From Strigamia acuminata (lineage: Eukaryota > Arthropoda > Chilopoda > Geophilomorpha > Linotaeniidae), in contig OX442319.1 of NCBI GenBank assembly GCA_949358305.1, positions 4,278,001 to 4,342,000 of the forward strand: DNA of 64,000 nt. The letters are read 5' to 3'. Shown one piece after another: positions 1 through 9,936 of the stretch (its first letter is position 1; each line of letters begins with the position of its first letter). The notes beneath the pieces are model-generated. The model was not told where the DNA came from. It was given only the letters and a program-made list of their open reading frames with translations, and did not search any database. The position numbers and the translations under genes are program-made.

Positions 1-37
1 GAATGTAACAGCGATAAATACAAGTAGTTCATGTATT

Positions 38-150
38 TTACAACCACGGATGCCACGCCGGATCCATGCGACACAAATTGTCCTGGCAATTTGCCGCAGC
101 CACCAACGTGCTCACCTTCTTGCTCTCGGCGCCGTTGAATGTGACGAGAT
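38..150 (-). CDS. Last exon of an unrecognised gene
   Basis: Read on the minus strand, this stretch is open for 36 codons and ends in TAA (plus positions 38-40), with a C-terminal MDPAWHPWL. Just upstream in that direction is a pyrimidine-rich tract ending in AG (plus 151-152), a good 3' splice site. The exon would start in phase 2, so the first two bases finish a codon begun upstream. Amino-acid composition is protein-like, with a lysine/alanine-rich stretch before the tail. I do not recognise the family, and earlier exons are not evident in 151-737. It could also be a retained fragment of a pseudogene. Confidence 0.45.
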
Positions 151-737
151 CTAAAAAATTCAATTTATTTTAATCAGTGAATGTCGAAAAACTAAACTAT
201 TTCCAATTTTCTCACTTTGCAGACGCGCCATAACTGCATTGCATTTACGACTTTATTCACCTTCCATATTCAGCGTTTGCACATTACATTACATTATAAT
301 TCAAAAAAATATATTTAATTCTTTTTTTTTACTTTTCGCTTTTTACTAACAAAAATATTCAATCCATTATTTATTTCACACTGAATTTTTCATGTTCCGC
401 TGAGCGAGTGTGCCTAAAATTGACTTAAGGTACGAAAAAAGTATCATTTTCGTAAAATAACTCATTTTTACATGCAAAATTGACATGGAAATTAAACAAT
501 ATTCATTTTTAGCACGCATGCAAAAGTTTGAAATGGATCTTTTTGTGTAAAAATGTATTATTACGTGCAAAAAATCGTGAAAAAAAATAAGTAAGCTGTA
601 AAAATCGAGTCAAAATATTTAAAAACAGTAAAAATAGTGTATAATAATGGTCAAAATTAATCTGAGGTTGGGGCAGGAAGGGTTAAAGCCCCCATTTCAG
701 GTGGAGGCCTCAGGCTGGCCACAGGTGGTCTTTAAGC
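151..737. other. AT-rich non-coding stretch
   Basis: I see no convincing gene here. If the exon at 38-150 is real, part of this could be its upstream intron on the minus strand. Short open frames have no protein-like character. Confidence 0.4.
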
Positions 738-900
738 CCTTGTCGACAGAATGCTTGTCTGGCGTGTGTCGACAGATAGACTGTCGAGACAATGCCTGGC
801 ACAGGTGTCGAGGGATAGACTGTCGATAGATTGCCTGTCGACAGATTGCCTGTCGACAGATTGCCTTGTCGACGGATAGACTGTCGATAGACTGCTACCC
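738..900. repeat. TGTCGA(C/T)-rich degenerate tandem array
   Basis: The palindromic core TGTCGACA or TGTCGATA recurs about ten times at spacings near 10-20 bp, interleaved with ATTGCC and AGACTG. The arrangement is irregular, unlike a simple microsatellite. The same core fills the loop of the foldback element at 35.5-36.3 kb. Confidence 0.7.
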
Positions 901-904
901 CATC

Positions 905-1410
905 GATTTTTACAGTTTTGGGACAGAAAATGCAAAAATTGTTTTATATGTGAAAACCTCTCATCTATAATAAACATATTTTTGAATGTTGCGGAGTATT
1001 TTATTAAATAAATGATGTTTTATAACTAGCTTTGATAGTTGTAAAGTAAAAATTCCGCCTTGATGCTTCACTGCGACGAAACGTGGCACTCTGATGAAAA
1101 TAAACCAAAAAAGTAAACCAACTGACCAATACTGACGTTGTATTGGGGAATGAATTCCGAGCCCATACGGATGTGTGAGTTTGGCGTGCATGGCATTCGA
1201 ATTGGCGACCGGTAAATACTTATTTCCGCCTATTTCGAGGAATATGAGAAGGAGGTTTTCTGAGTTCAAAGAAAAAAAGTTTTATAAAATCGAATGTTCT
1301 CGTCAGTCTTTGAACGCTTCGGATTGGTAGAGAAATTTTCCATAGAGGAATGGTTCTACACTTATCTAATTTTTAAAAGGATTCCTTCTACCATGAGTAA
1401 TAAAGCCGTA
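905..1410. repeat. Segmental duplicate, copy A (partner 4525-4975)
   Basis: This matches 4525-4975 closely over most of its length, from the shared start TTTTTACAGTTTTGGGACAG to the shared end near CATGAGTAATAAAGCCGT. Differences are substitutions and short indels. Copy A keeps a longer SRPK-like fragment in its middle (1143-1265), while copy B keeps only its beginning. The flanking parts are the same in both, so the SRPK piece was already embedded when the segment duplicated. Confidence 0.75.
1143..1265 (+). pseudogene. SRPK-like kinase fragment
   Basis: The DNA is clearly homologous to positions 54063-54176 of the intact SRPK-like gene: GGGGAATGAATWCCGAG and the stretch coding ELATG-YLFPP are shared almost base for base. 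It covers about 38 codons of the region after the activation segment. Small indels, a TGA where the gene has a tryptophan codon, and the lack of the rest of the kinase make it non-functional. Confidence 0.75.
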
Positions 1411-1647
1411 AACAGCGCTGGCGAACCCATGACTGATAAAAAAATATGTTTTCTTCAATAAATCTGGCTTTGGCTCTGCTAAATGGCCCCATTAACCCAA
1501 CTAGCACACAAGTTTTATAAATTCGAATGTTCTAGTAATGAATGAGATGTGGCAAAAGTACAAAGTTAACACTAGAGTGCGAGTGCATCGAGCTTACGCA
1601 TTCGTTTGCACATTGGATTGTGGGATTACGTCAGTTTCCTTTAAAGG

Positions 1648-2376
1648 TCATGGGAAGAGAAATGAAAATTTTCTCTCATGTCTTCAAAATAACCTGAAAA
1701 AAGGTTATGTAACATTTTTAACTGTCAAACTTACCGGGTATTATTTAAAAGCATTGTTAAACTTCTAACCGAGTAGTAATTGTTCCGCCATGACAGTTTT
1801 TGAAAGTTTATAAATACTGTCACCAGGTGGCGTTATTTATACGTCATCGACGACAAACAAGCAGGTGAATTCAAGCAAAAATTCGTGATTTTAGCATGTT
1901 TTTATGCGTTTGTGATAAAGGAGATGTTAATTTGGATGTTTTAACTACATCTGAGGTTTCATGTGTGTTTTTAGCTATAAAATCAATGTTTTTAGCTACA
2001 AAGTTGATTTTAAATCAAAATTTTTATCTACAAAAATTGATATTTTTCCACTTTTTGATCAATTTTCGCATTCCACAGCTGCACAATACCCCGTGATAAC
2101 AAATGAGTAAAGTGTGCGGTAACAGTGTTATTAAGAAACAATGCACGCACGATGTGTGTTTACCTCGTGTTTACAAATGACGTCATCGACGACATAAAAT
2201 TCCCAGAATGCAATGCACAAAATGGCTCCCTTTTTCAAATGGTAAAAACATGATCTGATCATGGAAAACCACTCATACTTAATTATTTCTTAAGTTTGAC
2301 AGTTAAAAATGTCACAAAACCTTTTTTCAGGTTATTTTGAAGACATGAGAGAAAATTTTCATTTCTCTTCCCATGA
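1648..2376. mobile_element. Inverted-repeat element (MITE-like), 729 bp
   Basis: An 86-bp arm at 1648-1733 is repeated in inverse orientation at 2291-2376 with only about two mismatches; both arms begin TCATGGGAAGAGAAATG. The 557-bp interior has no convincing gene, and includes one of a pair of CGTCATCGACGACA motifs (1842 and 2182). I see no clear target-site duplication, so the outer boundaries may be truncated. It is most likely a non-autonomous DNA transposon or a foldback relic. Confidence 0.6.
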
Positions 2377-2921
2377 GCTTGGGTGCGCTTTCACGTCGCT
2401 CGTTATACCGGCAAGTTTTCTGCACGAATCCTTCGTATTTCTTGCCATCTACCAATTTTGTGACTAGAATTCACTTTGTAAGCCACCAAGATATCATTTA
2501 GTAACCAAATGTTAACTTCCGAGTAGGAATTTTCATATTTCTCGTGTTTGTGTCGGAACTGTTTTAAACAAATTTTTACTCAACGGTTTTGACGACTCTA
2601 ACAAATAGCTCAATTCCTTGTATCGTAAGACTGTATTTCTATATAAATATGGCGTTTACTCGGTTTGCTATTTAAATTGCTTTTTGTCATTTTTTAATGA
2701 GATGCTGCCTATTTAATTATTTTCAATTAGAGTTTGCCATTTTTCTTCTTTTTCAATTAGATTTTGTTGTTTTTATTCATTTTCAATTAAAGTTTCTTTG
2801 ATTTTGTTGTTTCTATTGATGTTATAATTACATTTATATTTATCTCAACAACCTAAGAATGAATCTCACAAATAACATAAAAATCAATGTAAATACTAAT
2901 GTAAATAAGTAAAATAAAAAT
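2377..2921. other. AT-rich intergenic stretch with short tandem repeat
   Basis: There is no gene. At about 2715-2810 the motif TTTTCAATTARA followed by a T-rich run repeats three times at roughly 35-45 bp spacing. The right end is the 3' flank of the IFRD gene. Confidence 0.4.
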
Positions 2922-4208
2922 TTAAAAACTTGAGTAATCAGCCATGACCTCACTTCTCTCATCCCTCAATTTAGATCTAACCAAACTTCTTTTCTTGGAA
3001 GCAGCAACATTTCCCATATGTCTTTCAAATTTGCTCGTTTTCAACGTCGCATCTCCATCAATCTCTAATGGAGCACCCAACTCAAACACATCGCGAAGCA
3101 AATCATTCTCAGCCAGATGTAAATTCATCCCCGATCCCAAAACACTGCAAAAAGCGTCGTATTGACGTCTACGACACCAACTGTCAATCTTTAAAACTTC
3201 CTGCCCAAAACGAACTTGAATACACGGCGCTTCATTTTCCTCAACACTACGTAAAACATCTCTAAAACTACATCGTTGCTCTTTTCTTTCCTTCTTAGCC
3301 CGATATTTACGACTATCAGTGGCAAGTTCTTTCAGTTTCGAACACAGATCGTCTTCCGTATCTCTTCCCATAAAATTCCCATCGTCTTCTCGCGCTATTT
3401 CACACACCAACGCAATAGTTTCGCCGGCAAATATACGAAGTTCAACGTCGGAGCTTTCCAGCAATTCGCTCAAACGCTTCACATGCAGCTCAGCCATCGA
3501 AGACACTTCGCCGATACAAACGACCGTCAATAAGAGACTCCACGCAACTAAACACGACGAATGTAGCGATGTTTCCTCCAGTGTGTGACTGGGAACACTC
3601 CCGTCGTCTTTCAAACGTGAAACACCGAAGATTGCTTCAAAATTTGACATCAAAGAACGGATTGTGCCGTGTTCCATCTCTCCCACCATAAATGCTAATA
3701 GAGCCAAGGCAGTGGCGCACTTACAACGGGTTTTGACCGCTATTGATTCATCGTTAAGTGATGTTGTCAACACGGGACTTAACTCGGCAAACAACGACTC
3801 GCTACTACTTCCGGGACCGAGTTGAATGCAAGTTAATACGGCTAAAATGGCCGCGGTCGACTGTTCTTCAACCTTGCCACGTTTCAAGCTTGATTTGATG
3901 CATTCGGTTATCGTTTCGCGGGTTTGATAAATCACATCGGGAAGAAATGTGCAAGCTAAGATTTTCTGCATGGATTCTAAACACGTCACGACAGTTTGTC
4001 TTCCTTTCGAGTTCTTTTGAGTAGCGCCGTCAATTGCATCTTTTAATTTGTCGACTATTTGCTCCGAATTTTCGATTTCCGATGGGTCTGCAACGGATCC
4101 ATTGTCCAAGCTGCGAATATCGGACACTGAGTCAGATTTCTCATCACCGTGGTTTGTGTCGCTACGTTTTCGATCGCTATTTTTGGAATTTCTACGTCCT
4201 TTCGGCAT
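2922..4208 (-). CDS. IFRD: Interferon-related developmental regulator (IFRD1/2) homologue
   Basis: The ORF encodes 428 aa, close to the 440-450 aa of vertebrate IFRD1/IFRD2. Residues 1-45 are basic then acidic and look disordered. Residues about 45-310 form the all-helical, ARM/HEAT-like IFRD domain; EEQSTAAILAVLTCIQLG (115-132) matches the family's EEQ-A-AA-VL-L-C-QLG signature. Residues 314-378 carry the IFRD C-terminal motif with FG-EVL-IDSW, YDAFCSVLGSGMN and LLRDVFELG, followed by a basic tail. Family members are known as transcriptional co-regulators and, for IFRD2, as ribosome-bound translation inhibitors. The whole ORF lies in one exon, whereas vertebrate IFRD genes have many introns, so it may be an intact retrocopy or a gene that lost its introns. 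The start is the first ATG in a protein-like frame. Confidence 0.93.
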   Translation of the reverse strand: MPKGRRNSKNSDRKRSDTNHGDEKSDSVSDIRSLDNGSVADPSEIENSEQIVDKLKDAIDGATQKNSKGRQTVVTCLESMQKILACTFLPDVIYQTRETITECIKSSLKRGKVEEQSTAAILAVLTCIQLGPGSSSESLFAELSPVLTTSLNDESIAVKTRCKCATALALLAFMVGEMEHGTIRSLMSNFEAIFGVSRLKDDGSVPSHTLEETSLHSSCLVAWSLLLTVVCIGEVSSMAELHVKRLSELLESSDVELRIFAGETIALVCEIAREDDGNFMGRDTEDDLCSKLKELATDSRKYRAKKERKEQRCSFRDVLRSVEENEAPCIQVRFGQEVLKIDSWCRRRQYDAFCSVLGSGMNLHLAENDLLRDVFELGAPLEIDGDATLKTSKFERHMGNVAASKKRSLVRSKLRDERSEVMADYSSF

Positions 4209-4524
4209 TTTCTAGAATTTGCTAGAGTTAACGTAATTTGCAGATATTGCAGATTTCAGTATCGCACGTGTGTTCACAGTTGAGAGTAGCTGTTATATGT
4301 TCAATCTCTCTCTTTGAGTTGTTTATATACGTATTTCTTTGTTCACGATTACGATCTCGCTACGTTCACTTCCGATTAAGCTTCTTACTGGACGTTAATC
4401 GAACGTTCTACTTCTGGTTAAGTGAAGTGAAGTAACATTGGGCAAAATATCAAAATGTCTGCTTTCTTACTCTTAGATTTCACACGATTTTTATTGATTT
4501 TTCAGTCTATACACAATTCGACAT

Positions 4525-4975
4525 GATTTTTACAGTTTTGGGACAGAAAATGCAAAAATTGTTTTATTTGTGAAAATCTCTCATCTAAACATATTTTTGA
4601 ATGTTATTTTATTAAATAAATGATGTTTTATAAAATGATGTTTTAGAACTAGCTTTGATAGTTGTAAAGTAAAAACTCCCCCTTGAAGCTTCACTGCGAC
4701 GAAACGTGGCACTCGGATGAGAACAAACCAAAAAAGAAAACCAACTGACCAATACTGAGGACATATTGGGGAATGAATACCGAGCAAATACTCGAATATA
4801 AATATAAATGTATACATAAATATATAATAAAATATAAATATAAAAAGTTTTATTAATTCGCGTCAGTCTTTGAACGCTTGGATTGGTTGAGAAATTTTCC
4901 ATAGAGGAATGGTACTACACCTATCTAATTGTTAAAAGGATTCTTTCTACCATGAGTAATAAAGCCGTTTTTCTT
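4525..4975. repeat. Segmental duplicate, copy B (partner 905-1410)
   Basis: This is homologous to copy A across both flanks. The SRPK-derived piece is cut down to about 30 bp (GGGGAATGAATACCGAGC at 4768-4785) and followed by an AT-rich TATAAATATA run (4795-4845) that replaces the rest of the kinase fragment. Confidence 0.75.
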
Positions 4976-4996
4976 GTTTGTGGACCCCGTACTATG

Positions 4997-5157
4997 TTTT
5001 TTCGTTTCCGTCTTTGAGGTTGTTCACTCGCGGTTTTCTGACGAGCAATTGGATTCGAATTTTGTTTGTCTTATCGTCGAGAATGATGTTCCTTCCGTCA
5101 GTTGACACGCGTTCTTCAATGCCTTCGTTTTCTCGTTTATCGTCGCCATTGGGTATT
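4997..5157 (-). pseudogene. Possible coding fragment, unrecognised
   Basis: On the minus strand a stop-free frame of about 53 codons encodes a highly charged peptide (acidic/basic blocks, GRNIILDDKTNKIRIQ in the middle) ending in TAG at 4997-4999. Composition is more protein-like than the surroundings. There is no clear start or splice site, and I do not recognise it. It may be the tail of an old gene. Confidence 0.25.
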
Positions 5158-6111
5158 TATTCAAAGTAATTTATTCAAATTGATTTAATTTCAAGCCTTT
5201 CACATTGGTAGGTGTTCAATTAAGGAGTTGTATGGGCACAATTTAATTTTTGTCTTTGTTCAATTTACCGGGCCGTTTTCGCCGCCATTGTGAAATTTCT
5301 ACCGGTAGTCGGCCTCGTGGACGTAATTTGATTCGTTTCATTGAAGATTTTTAGGAAGACATTTTATTTTGTGAAATGGGGGCAGGAAATCCAACTCTCT
5401 ACCTCCTCGTGGTTGCCTCTGGGCCACTGGTCAGTTATTCCAGTGGTGCTGAATGAGAGCTCTGGTCTAGTGTTTTGAATTTGAATTTTATTATTTGGTA
5501 TTGTTAGCCTGCATTCTAGTTTATGGGTGTAGCGTTTACCAAATCCATGATATTGCTCTTGTAAGACTGTATTCCTTTCTATGAATGCAGCGTGAAGCAA
5601 TTTTAACATGGTGGCCATATCTGAACACTTAGCAATTAACTATTGCTTTAACTAATTAATCATCAATTATTAAGTTGCGGTGAAAGAATGAATATTTTTT
5701 ACATTTATATCCATTCCCATTCCTTTCCTTGCTTGCTTGTCATTATAATCCTAACATAGTTTCTTACCAACAGGAATATTATTTAAGGTGATAAATATGA
5801 GATGGGTATGTTTAAATATTCGCACACTTTGAAAATTGGATTTTTTTTTCTTTCTACTGTGATTACCGGTAATTAATCTTCTGTATGAGCCGTCGTCTAT
5901 TGTTGCATCGATGACAAACTTGCTCTGTGGCACACAATTGCCATTGTCACATGAAATTCGGTTAAAAGTCTTGGCCAGTCTTCCTTTTCTCGTAATTGTT
6001 AATTCGATATTGCCTTTCTTCTTTACTTGGGTTTACTAAGTGTCATTTCAGAGAGACACTTTGTTAATGCTATGTTATTCACTTTATTAACATAGATAAA
6101 CTTTGTTCTGG
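5158..6111. other. No gene seen; old repeat fragments
   Basis: The stretch near 5550-5590 (GTAAGACTGTATTC followed by an ATGAATGCAG-like run) resembles 55433-55470, suggesting an old dispersed repeat. Otherwise it is AT-rich, unstructured sequence. Confidence 0.35.
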
Positions 6112-6290
6112 AGTGAATGAACGTCCGTCTTTTGCTCTTCCGCCAGGACAAAGACATCGGTGGTGTTCGCCATATTCTTGGCGGTGGGGTGTTGGCGACC
6201 TCGATGGTCATCGGTCCGTCGACTAACTTGTGCCTTAGAATATTAGCTAATCAATTGAGACAATTGAGCATTTCATGTTACAAGTGACTT
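6112..6290. repeat. Dispersed repeat C, copy 1
   Basis: This is nearly identical to 58836-59010, including TCTGGAGTGAATGAACG, the central GGCGGTGGGGTGTTGGCGAC and the tail CATTTCATGTTA. It is GC-richer than its flanks. The function is unknown. Confidence 0.8.
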
Positions 6291-6775
6291 AGCACCAGCC
6301 CTATTATTTAGTGTCCAGCCTTTTTGCTTACCCGGGCCACATTGGAAGAAGAGGAATTTTGTCTTGAGGCACAAAATACTAATGAGAACAATTTTATTTT
6401 GTCAATCTCTGAAATAATGTTTTAATGTTGGAAAACAGTTTCTCCATTTTTATTTACAAAATTACAAAGGGGGCAGACATTGTATGCCAGTTGACCTTGG
6501 GACTGATGCTAGGGTCGACTTTCTTATTTGACCAGCGTCACAAAGACTCTTGGTTCATTATCCAACATTGATTCCATGCGTGGTTGTGTCTTTGGTTAAT
6601 AACTTGAGACCTTGGTAGTAGAAGTGAGCAAAGTCTTTATGCCATAAAGAAAATTTAGAGGAATTAGTGCATGTTTCAATTGCGTTTACAAACTTTACAC
6701 TTTTGTCATGTTAGGCTAATCTAAACTTACTCAGACTGTTGTGTTCCTTATTTGTGATGGTGAAGATGTAGCCGG
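6291..6775. other. No gene seen
   Basis: AT-rich sequence with no protein-like frame and no repeat that I could match elsewhere in the window. Confidence 0.35.
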
Positions 6776-6960
6776 ATTGAAGTCAGACACGATGTTTGGC
6801 AAATAATACACATTCGATGTGATCACTCTAAGGACTTGACTCCAAATGGAGATGTACTGTTGTCGCCAAAACTCTAATGTGCCGGTGAAAAAGATTTTCA
6901 TCACTCCGGTTATCTTGTTCATAGCGGTCGCCATATTTTGTCATGAAACTGACAAATCAG
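6776..6960. repeat. Dispersed repeat D, copy 1
   Basis: The first half (TTTGGCAAATAATACACATT through CTCCAAATGGAGATGTA) recurs at 34067-34135. The second half (CTCTAATGTGCCGGTG through CATAGCGGTCGCCATAT) recurs at 8052-8130 and, less complete, at 56440-56500. Confidence 0.75.
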
Positions 6961-7007
6961 TTTTAATTCAGTTACATTGTTATTTTGTAAGATATTTTTC
7001 CAACATG

Positions 7008-7510
7008 GGCACCCCAAAATATAAACATTCAACAACAAATGAAAACCAAAAAACAAAACAAAACAAAAAACAAAACAAAAATCAAAGAATCAAAAAAAAA
7101 TAAAATTAAATACTGATAGGGAAAGCATCAATCACACTTCTAAAGAAACAACAATAAATATCCGTATTACTAAGAAATTCATTAACATTGCGCATTGGGC
7201 GGCTGACTGGAGAATAGAAATTACACGCATAAAAAGTAACGCGAGGAGTGCGCAGCTCTTTAAGAACTTAAGGAACGTTAAAATTAAAATGAGATAACTG
7301 CGGGGCCGTAATTCTACCACAGATAAGACGGAAAACAAAGAGACAGTCTAAGAGAACTAGTCTTCGATTAGGGCGTGTTGGAAAACTTGATTGGACTATC
7401 AAAATGTGAATGTCATAACTGAAACTTTATTATTTTTGAACTAATGATGGATCAGAATAACTTTGGTTTCAATAGATTTTTGTAAGAATTTAAAAAAAAA
7501 TTTGGAAATG
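7008..7510. repeat. Dispersed repeat E, copy 1 (uninterrupted at the foldback site)
   Basis: This is homologous to 35230-36840, where the copy is broken by extra sequence. It contains an AAAACAAAAC-rich tract, then GGCGGCTGACTGGAGAATAG, then AGTCTTCGATTAGGGCGTGT. At 7268-7285 it shows the unoccupied version of the site used by the foldback element at 35477. Confidence 0.75.
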
Positions 7511-7723
7511 TTACCAATCAGTGCGAAGCAGTGGGTCAACGTCACAAAGAAGAAAACGAATTTTTTGACAAACTAATTTCAAACGCAGTATCGTCCTTAT
7601 TAAATCAAAAACTGCTGGTAACCAAAACCTCAACAACACACAAATTTTAGTTTATGATGCACAAACTTTGATTCTGAATCTGAAATAAAATATTTAAAAA
7701 TTTTTAAAAAAAAATTTACATTT

Positions 7724-7957
7724 TTAAATTTTAAAAACCTTTACCCGTAGAATTTCCTTTTCCAGTTCACAGTTTTTCTTTTCTAAACATTCACATTCGG
7801 TGTCTACATCGGCTATTATGTCATTTAATCTGACAATTTCTCGATCGTTACGCAGACACTCATCTGTTAACCTGGCGTTGTTAAGTTTAACATCCTCATT
7901 AAATGCCTTCAATAAATCTACACTTTTTTGGAGTTGTTCATTGGATTGTATGGACAA
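7724..7957 (-). pseudogene. Coiled-coil gene fragment (family member 1)
   Basis: A 77-aa open frame has a clear heptad-like, Lys/Glu/Leu-rich coiled coil starting MSIQSNEQLQKSVDLL. A second copy lies at 58185-58320 on the same strand. The peptide does not continue past 7724 (the sequence becomes A/T runs), and the ATG may simply be an internal methionine. It is probably an exon-sized fragment of a repeated gene or element; the family is not recognised. Confidence 0.5.
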
Positions 7958-8044
7958 GTTTTCATTCTATTTGGATGAGGCATGTACAGTTTCAGTTGTT
8001 TCCTAAATCTACAAGTAAATTTCCAACTATCGGTATTTATTTGT

Positions 8045-8145
8045 CGCTAGTACTCTAATGTGCCGGTGAAAAAGATTTCCATCACCCTGGTTATTTTGTT
8101 CATAGCGGTCGCCATATTTTATGTCATGAAACTGAAAAATCAGTT
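8045..8145. repeat. Dispersed repeat D, copy 2
   Basis: This matches 6870-6955 from CTCTAATGTGCCGGTG to CATGAAACTGA with scattered substitutions. Confidence 0.75.
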
Positions 8146-8529
8146 TTAATTGCTTTATTTCATTTCTGGAAAACAATCACTTATTTTAGTCTGAACTGAA
8201 TTGAAGTCTTTGGTCTGAGTCTAGGTATTTGGAAAACTTGATAAATAACAATAATAAATAAATATACGGTAATAGAAGTAAAATGATATGAATAAAAAAA
8301 ATGAAACTAACGTAATAAAGAAAAAGAACGTAATTTTACCTTAAGCCTAAGTATATGTATTGCTAATGTAAAGTATAATAAGAAAGAGAGAAAGTTTGAC
8401 TGGTCAAATAATTCTAGTTGTGTATGATTTATACATGTATAATAACAAGATAATAAGATAAAATTGAAATGAGATAAAAAAAAAATTGAACAAACCCATA
8501 CACAGATTAGTCTTTTTGGCAATAGGCAT

Positions 8530-8866
8530 TTGATGGTGGGAACAAAAAAACTACTCCACCTAAACCAGACACAAACATTAATATGTTGTGGGAAATTTAT
8601 TTTAGAATAATGAAAAGAATGTGAAATAAGTCCTACTCATTACTGCAGTTGAAAATACTACTTCAGTATTCCAAACAAATCTGAGAGCCTTTTTGGATTT
8701 CTTGATACTTCTTGCCAATAATGGTTGCATTTATTTCAAAAGCATCAATCACTTGCCAATTATGTTTTGTAGTTGGTCAGTGTAGTACTTTGGACAAAAC
8801 TTTGTAGAATTTAAATCTCTATCACGAGAGTGATTCATTCATTCATTAATAGAGATGAGTACTGTA
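8530..8866. repeat. Dispersed repeat F, copy 1, left part
   Basis: This is homologous to 55982-56232 plus 56916-56996. It is split from its right part (21201-21560) by insertion of Gypsy-1, whose TGTA target duplication lies at 8863-8866. Confidence 0.85.
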
Positions 8867-9825
8867 TGTGGTGATCTCAAAATATTCACCAACTTAGAAG
8901 ATTAAATTAATTATCTTCTAATTAATTTGACTGTGGCACACGCCAAGTCAGATCATGTGACCGAGGGGAGAAATCCTCTCTAGGCACATATCACCCCAGG
9001 TTGTCCGGGGTGAAAACGGTTATTAGCCGTTATGGTGCAATATGGTGTAATAACCACTAGTTGCACCCATTTGAGCTAAGTGCGCAGGTTTTCTGCGCAA
9101 TATTGAAGCGTGCTGGGCTCGCGTCTTGGCTCAAATCGGGACTCTGAAAAATACAACAACAACCTCAACATCACTGCGATATCTGCTCCGACAATACGTA
9201 TTGATAGAGGACCGTTGTAACTCAGTTTCACCTGCTATCTTTGTGCCACCCAAAGCACAAAGCCAGCAATTCTGCTTGAATTAGCCGTAGCTAATTCCAG
9301 CAAACGAGAAGAAGAAGTTTCCCGACGATCGTGAACCATCGCCGTCGCTGCCGCGCGAACGACAGCCACCGCCATCGTACGAGAGCCGGACGCCTACAGC
9401 CGTCAACCACCGCCGCCGAGCCGTCGCACGAGCCGTAGAAGGAGCCCACGAGAACCATCGTCTTCGACCATCGTTCGTGAGTTCAGCAAACGAAGACAAT
9501 TCGCCTTCGCCTAACAACTGTGTGTTGTTTAAGCGCCATTTTAGCGCTTTGTAGCTTGCAACAGTCGTTGCAAGCCCTTCCATTGTTCCCGCTCATTTCA
9601 TTTCGCGACTTGTCGCCATTGTGATATTTTTAACTAGTCATTGTAATTTAAACGAATAAATACATATTTGTGATTTTTATTAATAAAACTGTCTTTTTAT
9701 TTCTTTTCCTTAAACTTAACCCCTAGATAATTTAAGGCCGCCGATTGTAAGTCTTTTATAGCATTCACCTGCGGTTTCTGCTTAATTTATTAGAAATTAA
9801 GTGGATAAAAACCCGGATCGCAGCA
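8867..9825 (+). repeat. Gypsy-1 5' LTR
   Basis: The LTR runs from TGTGGTGATC to ATCGCAGCA. It contains a GC-rich CGACGATCG/CCGCCG segment in its middle (about 9320-9480) and AATAAA signals near 9655 and 9684, which would place the R/U5 polyadenylation region in the last 170 bp. An opposing-strand open frame of 100 codons (9281-9583) lies in the GC-rich part and is probably fortuitous. Confidence 0.95.
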
Positions 9826-9827
9826 CG

Positions 9828-9845
9828 TGGGGGCCCAGCCGGGAT
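9828..9845 (+). other. Gypsy-1 primer-binding site
   Basis: TGGGGGCCCAGCCGGGAT starts 2 bp after the LTR. Its complement ends in CCA with a C discriminator base and a CCCGG T-stem strand, which fits a tRNA-Pro 3' end. The tRNA identity is an inference. Confidence 0.75.
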
Positions 9846-9936
9846 AGTCATTGTATAACTTTGTTAGTTAAAATTTACCCGCCATTTTTATCTTGCTTAT
9901 CTTTCTTCTCTATCCTTTCTTTATCCTCATTGAAAA

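Noticed and set aside
9281-9583. 100-codon minus-strand ORF in both Gypsy-1 LTRs as a gene
   Set aside because: It lies in the GC-rich LTR segment, is identical because the LTRs are identical, and has no recognised domain; probably fortuitous.
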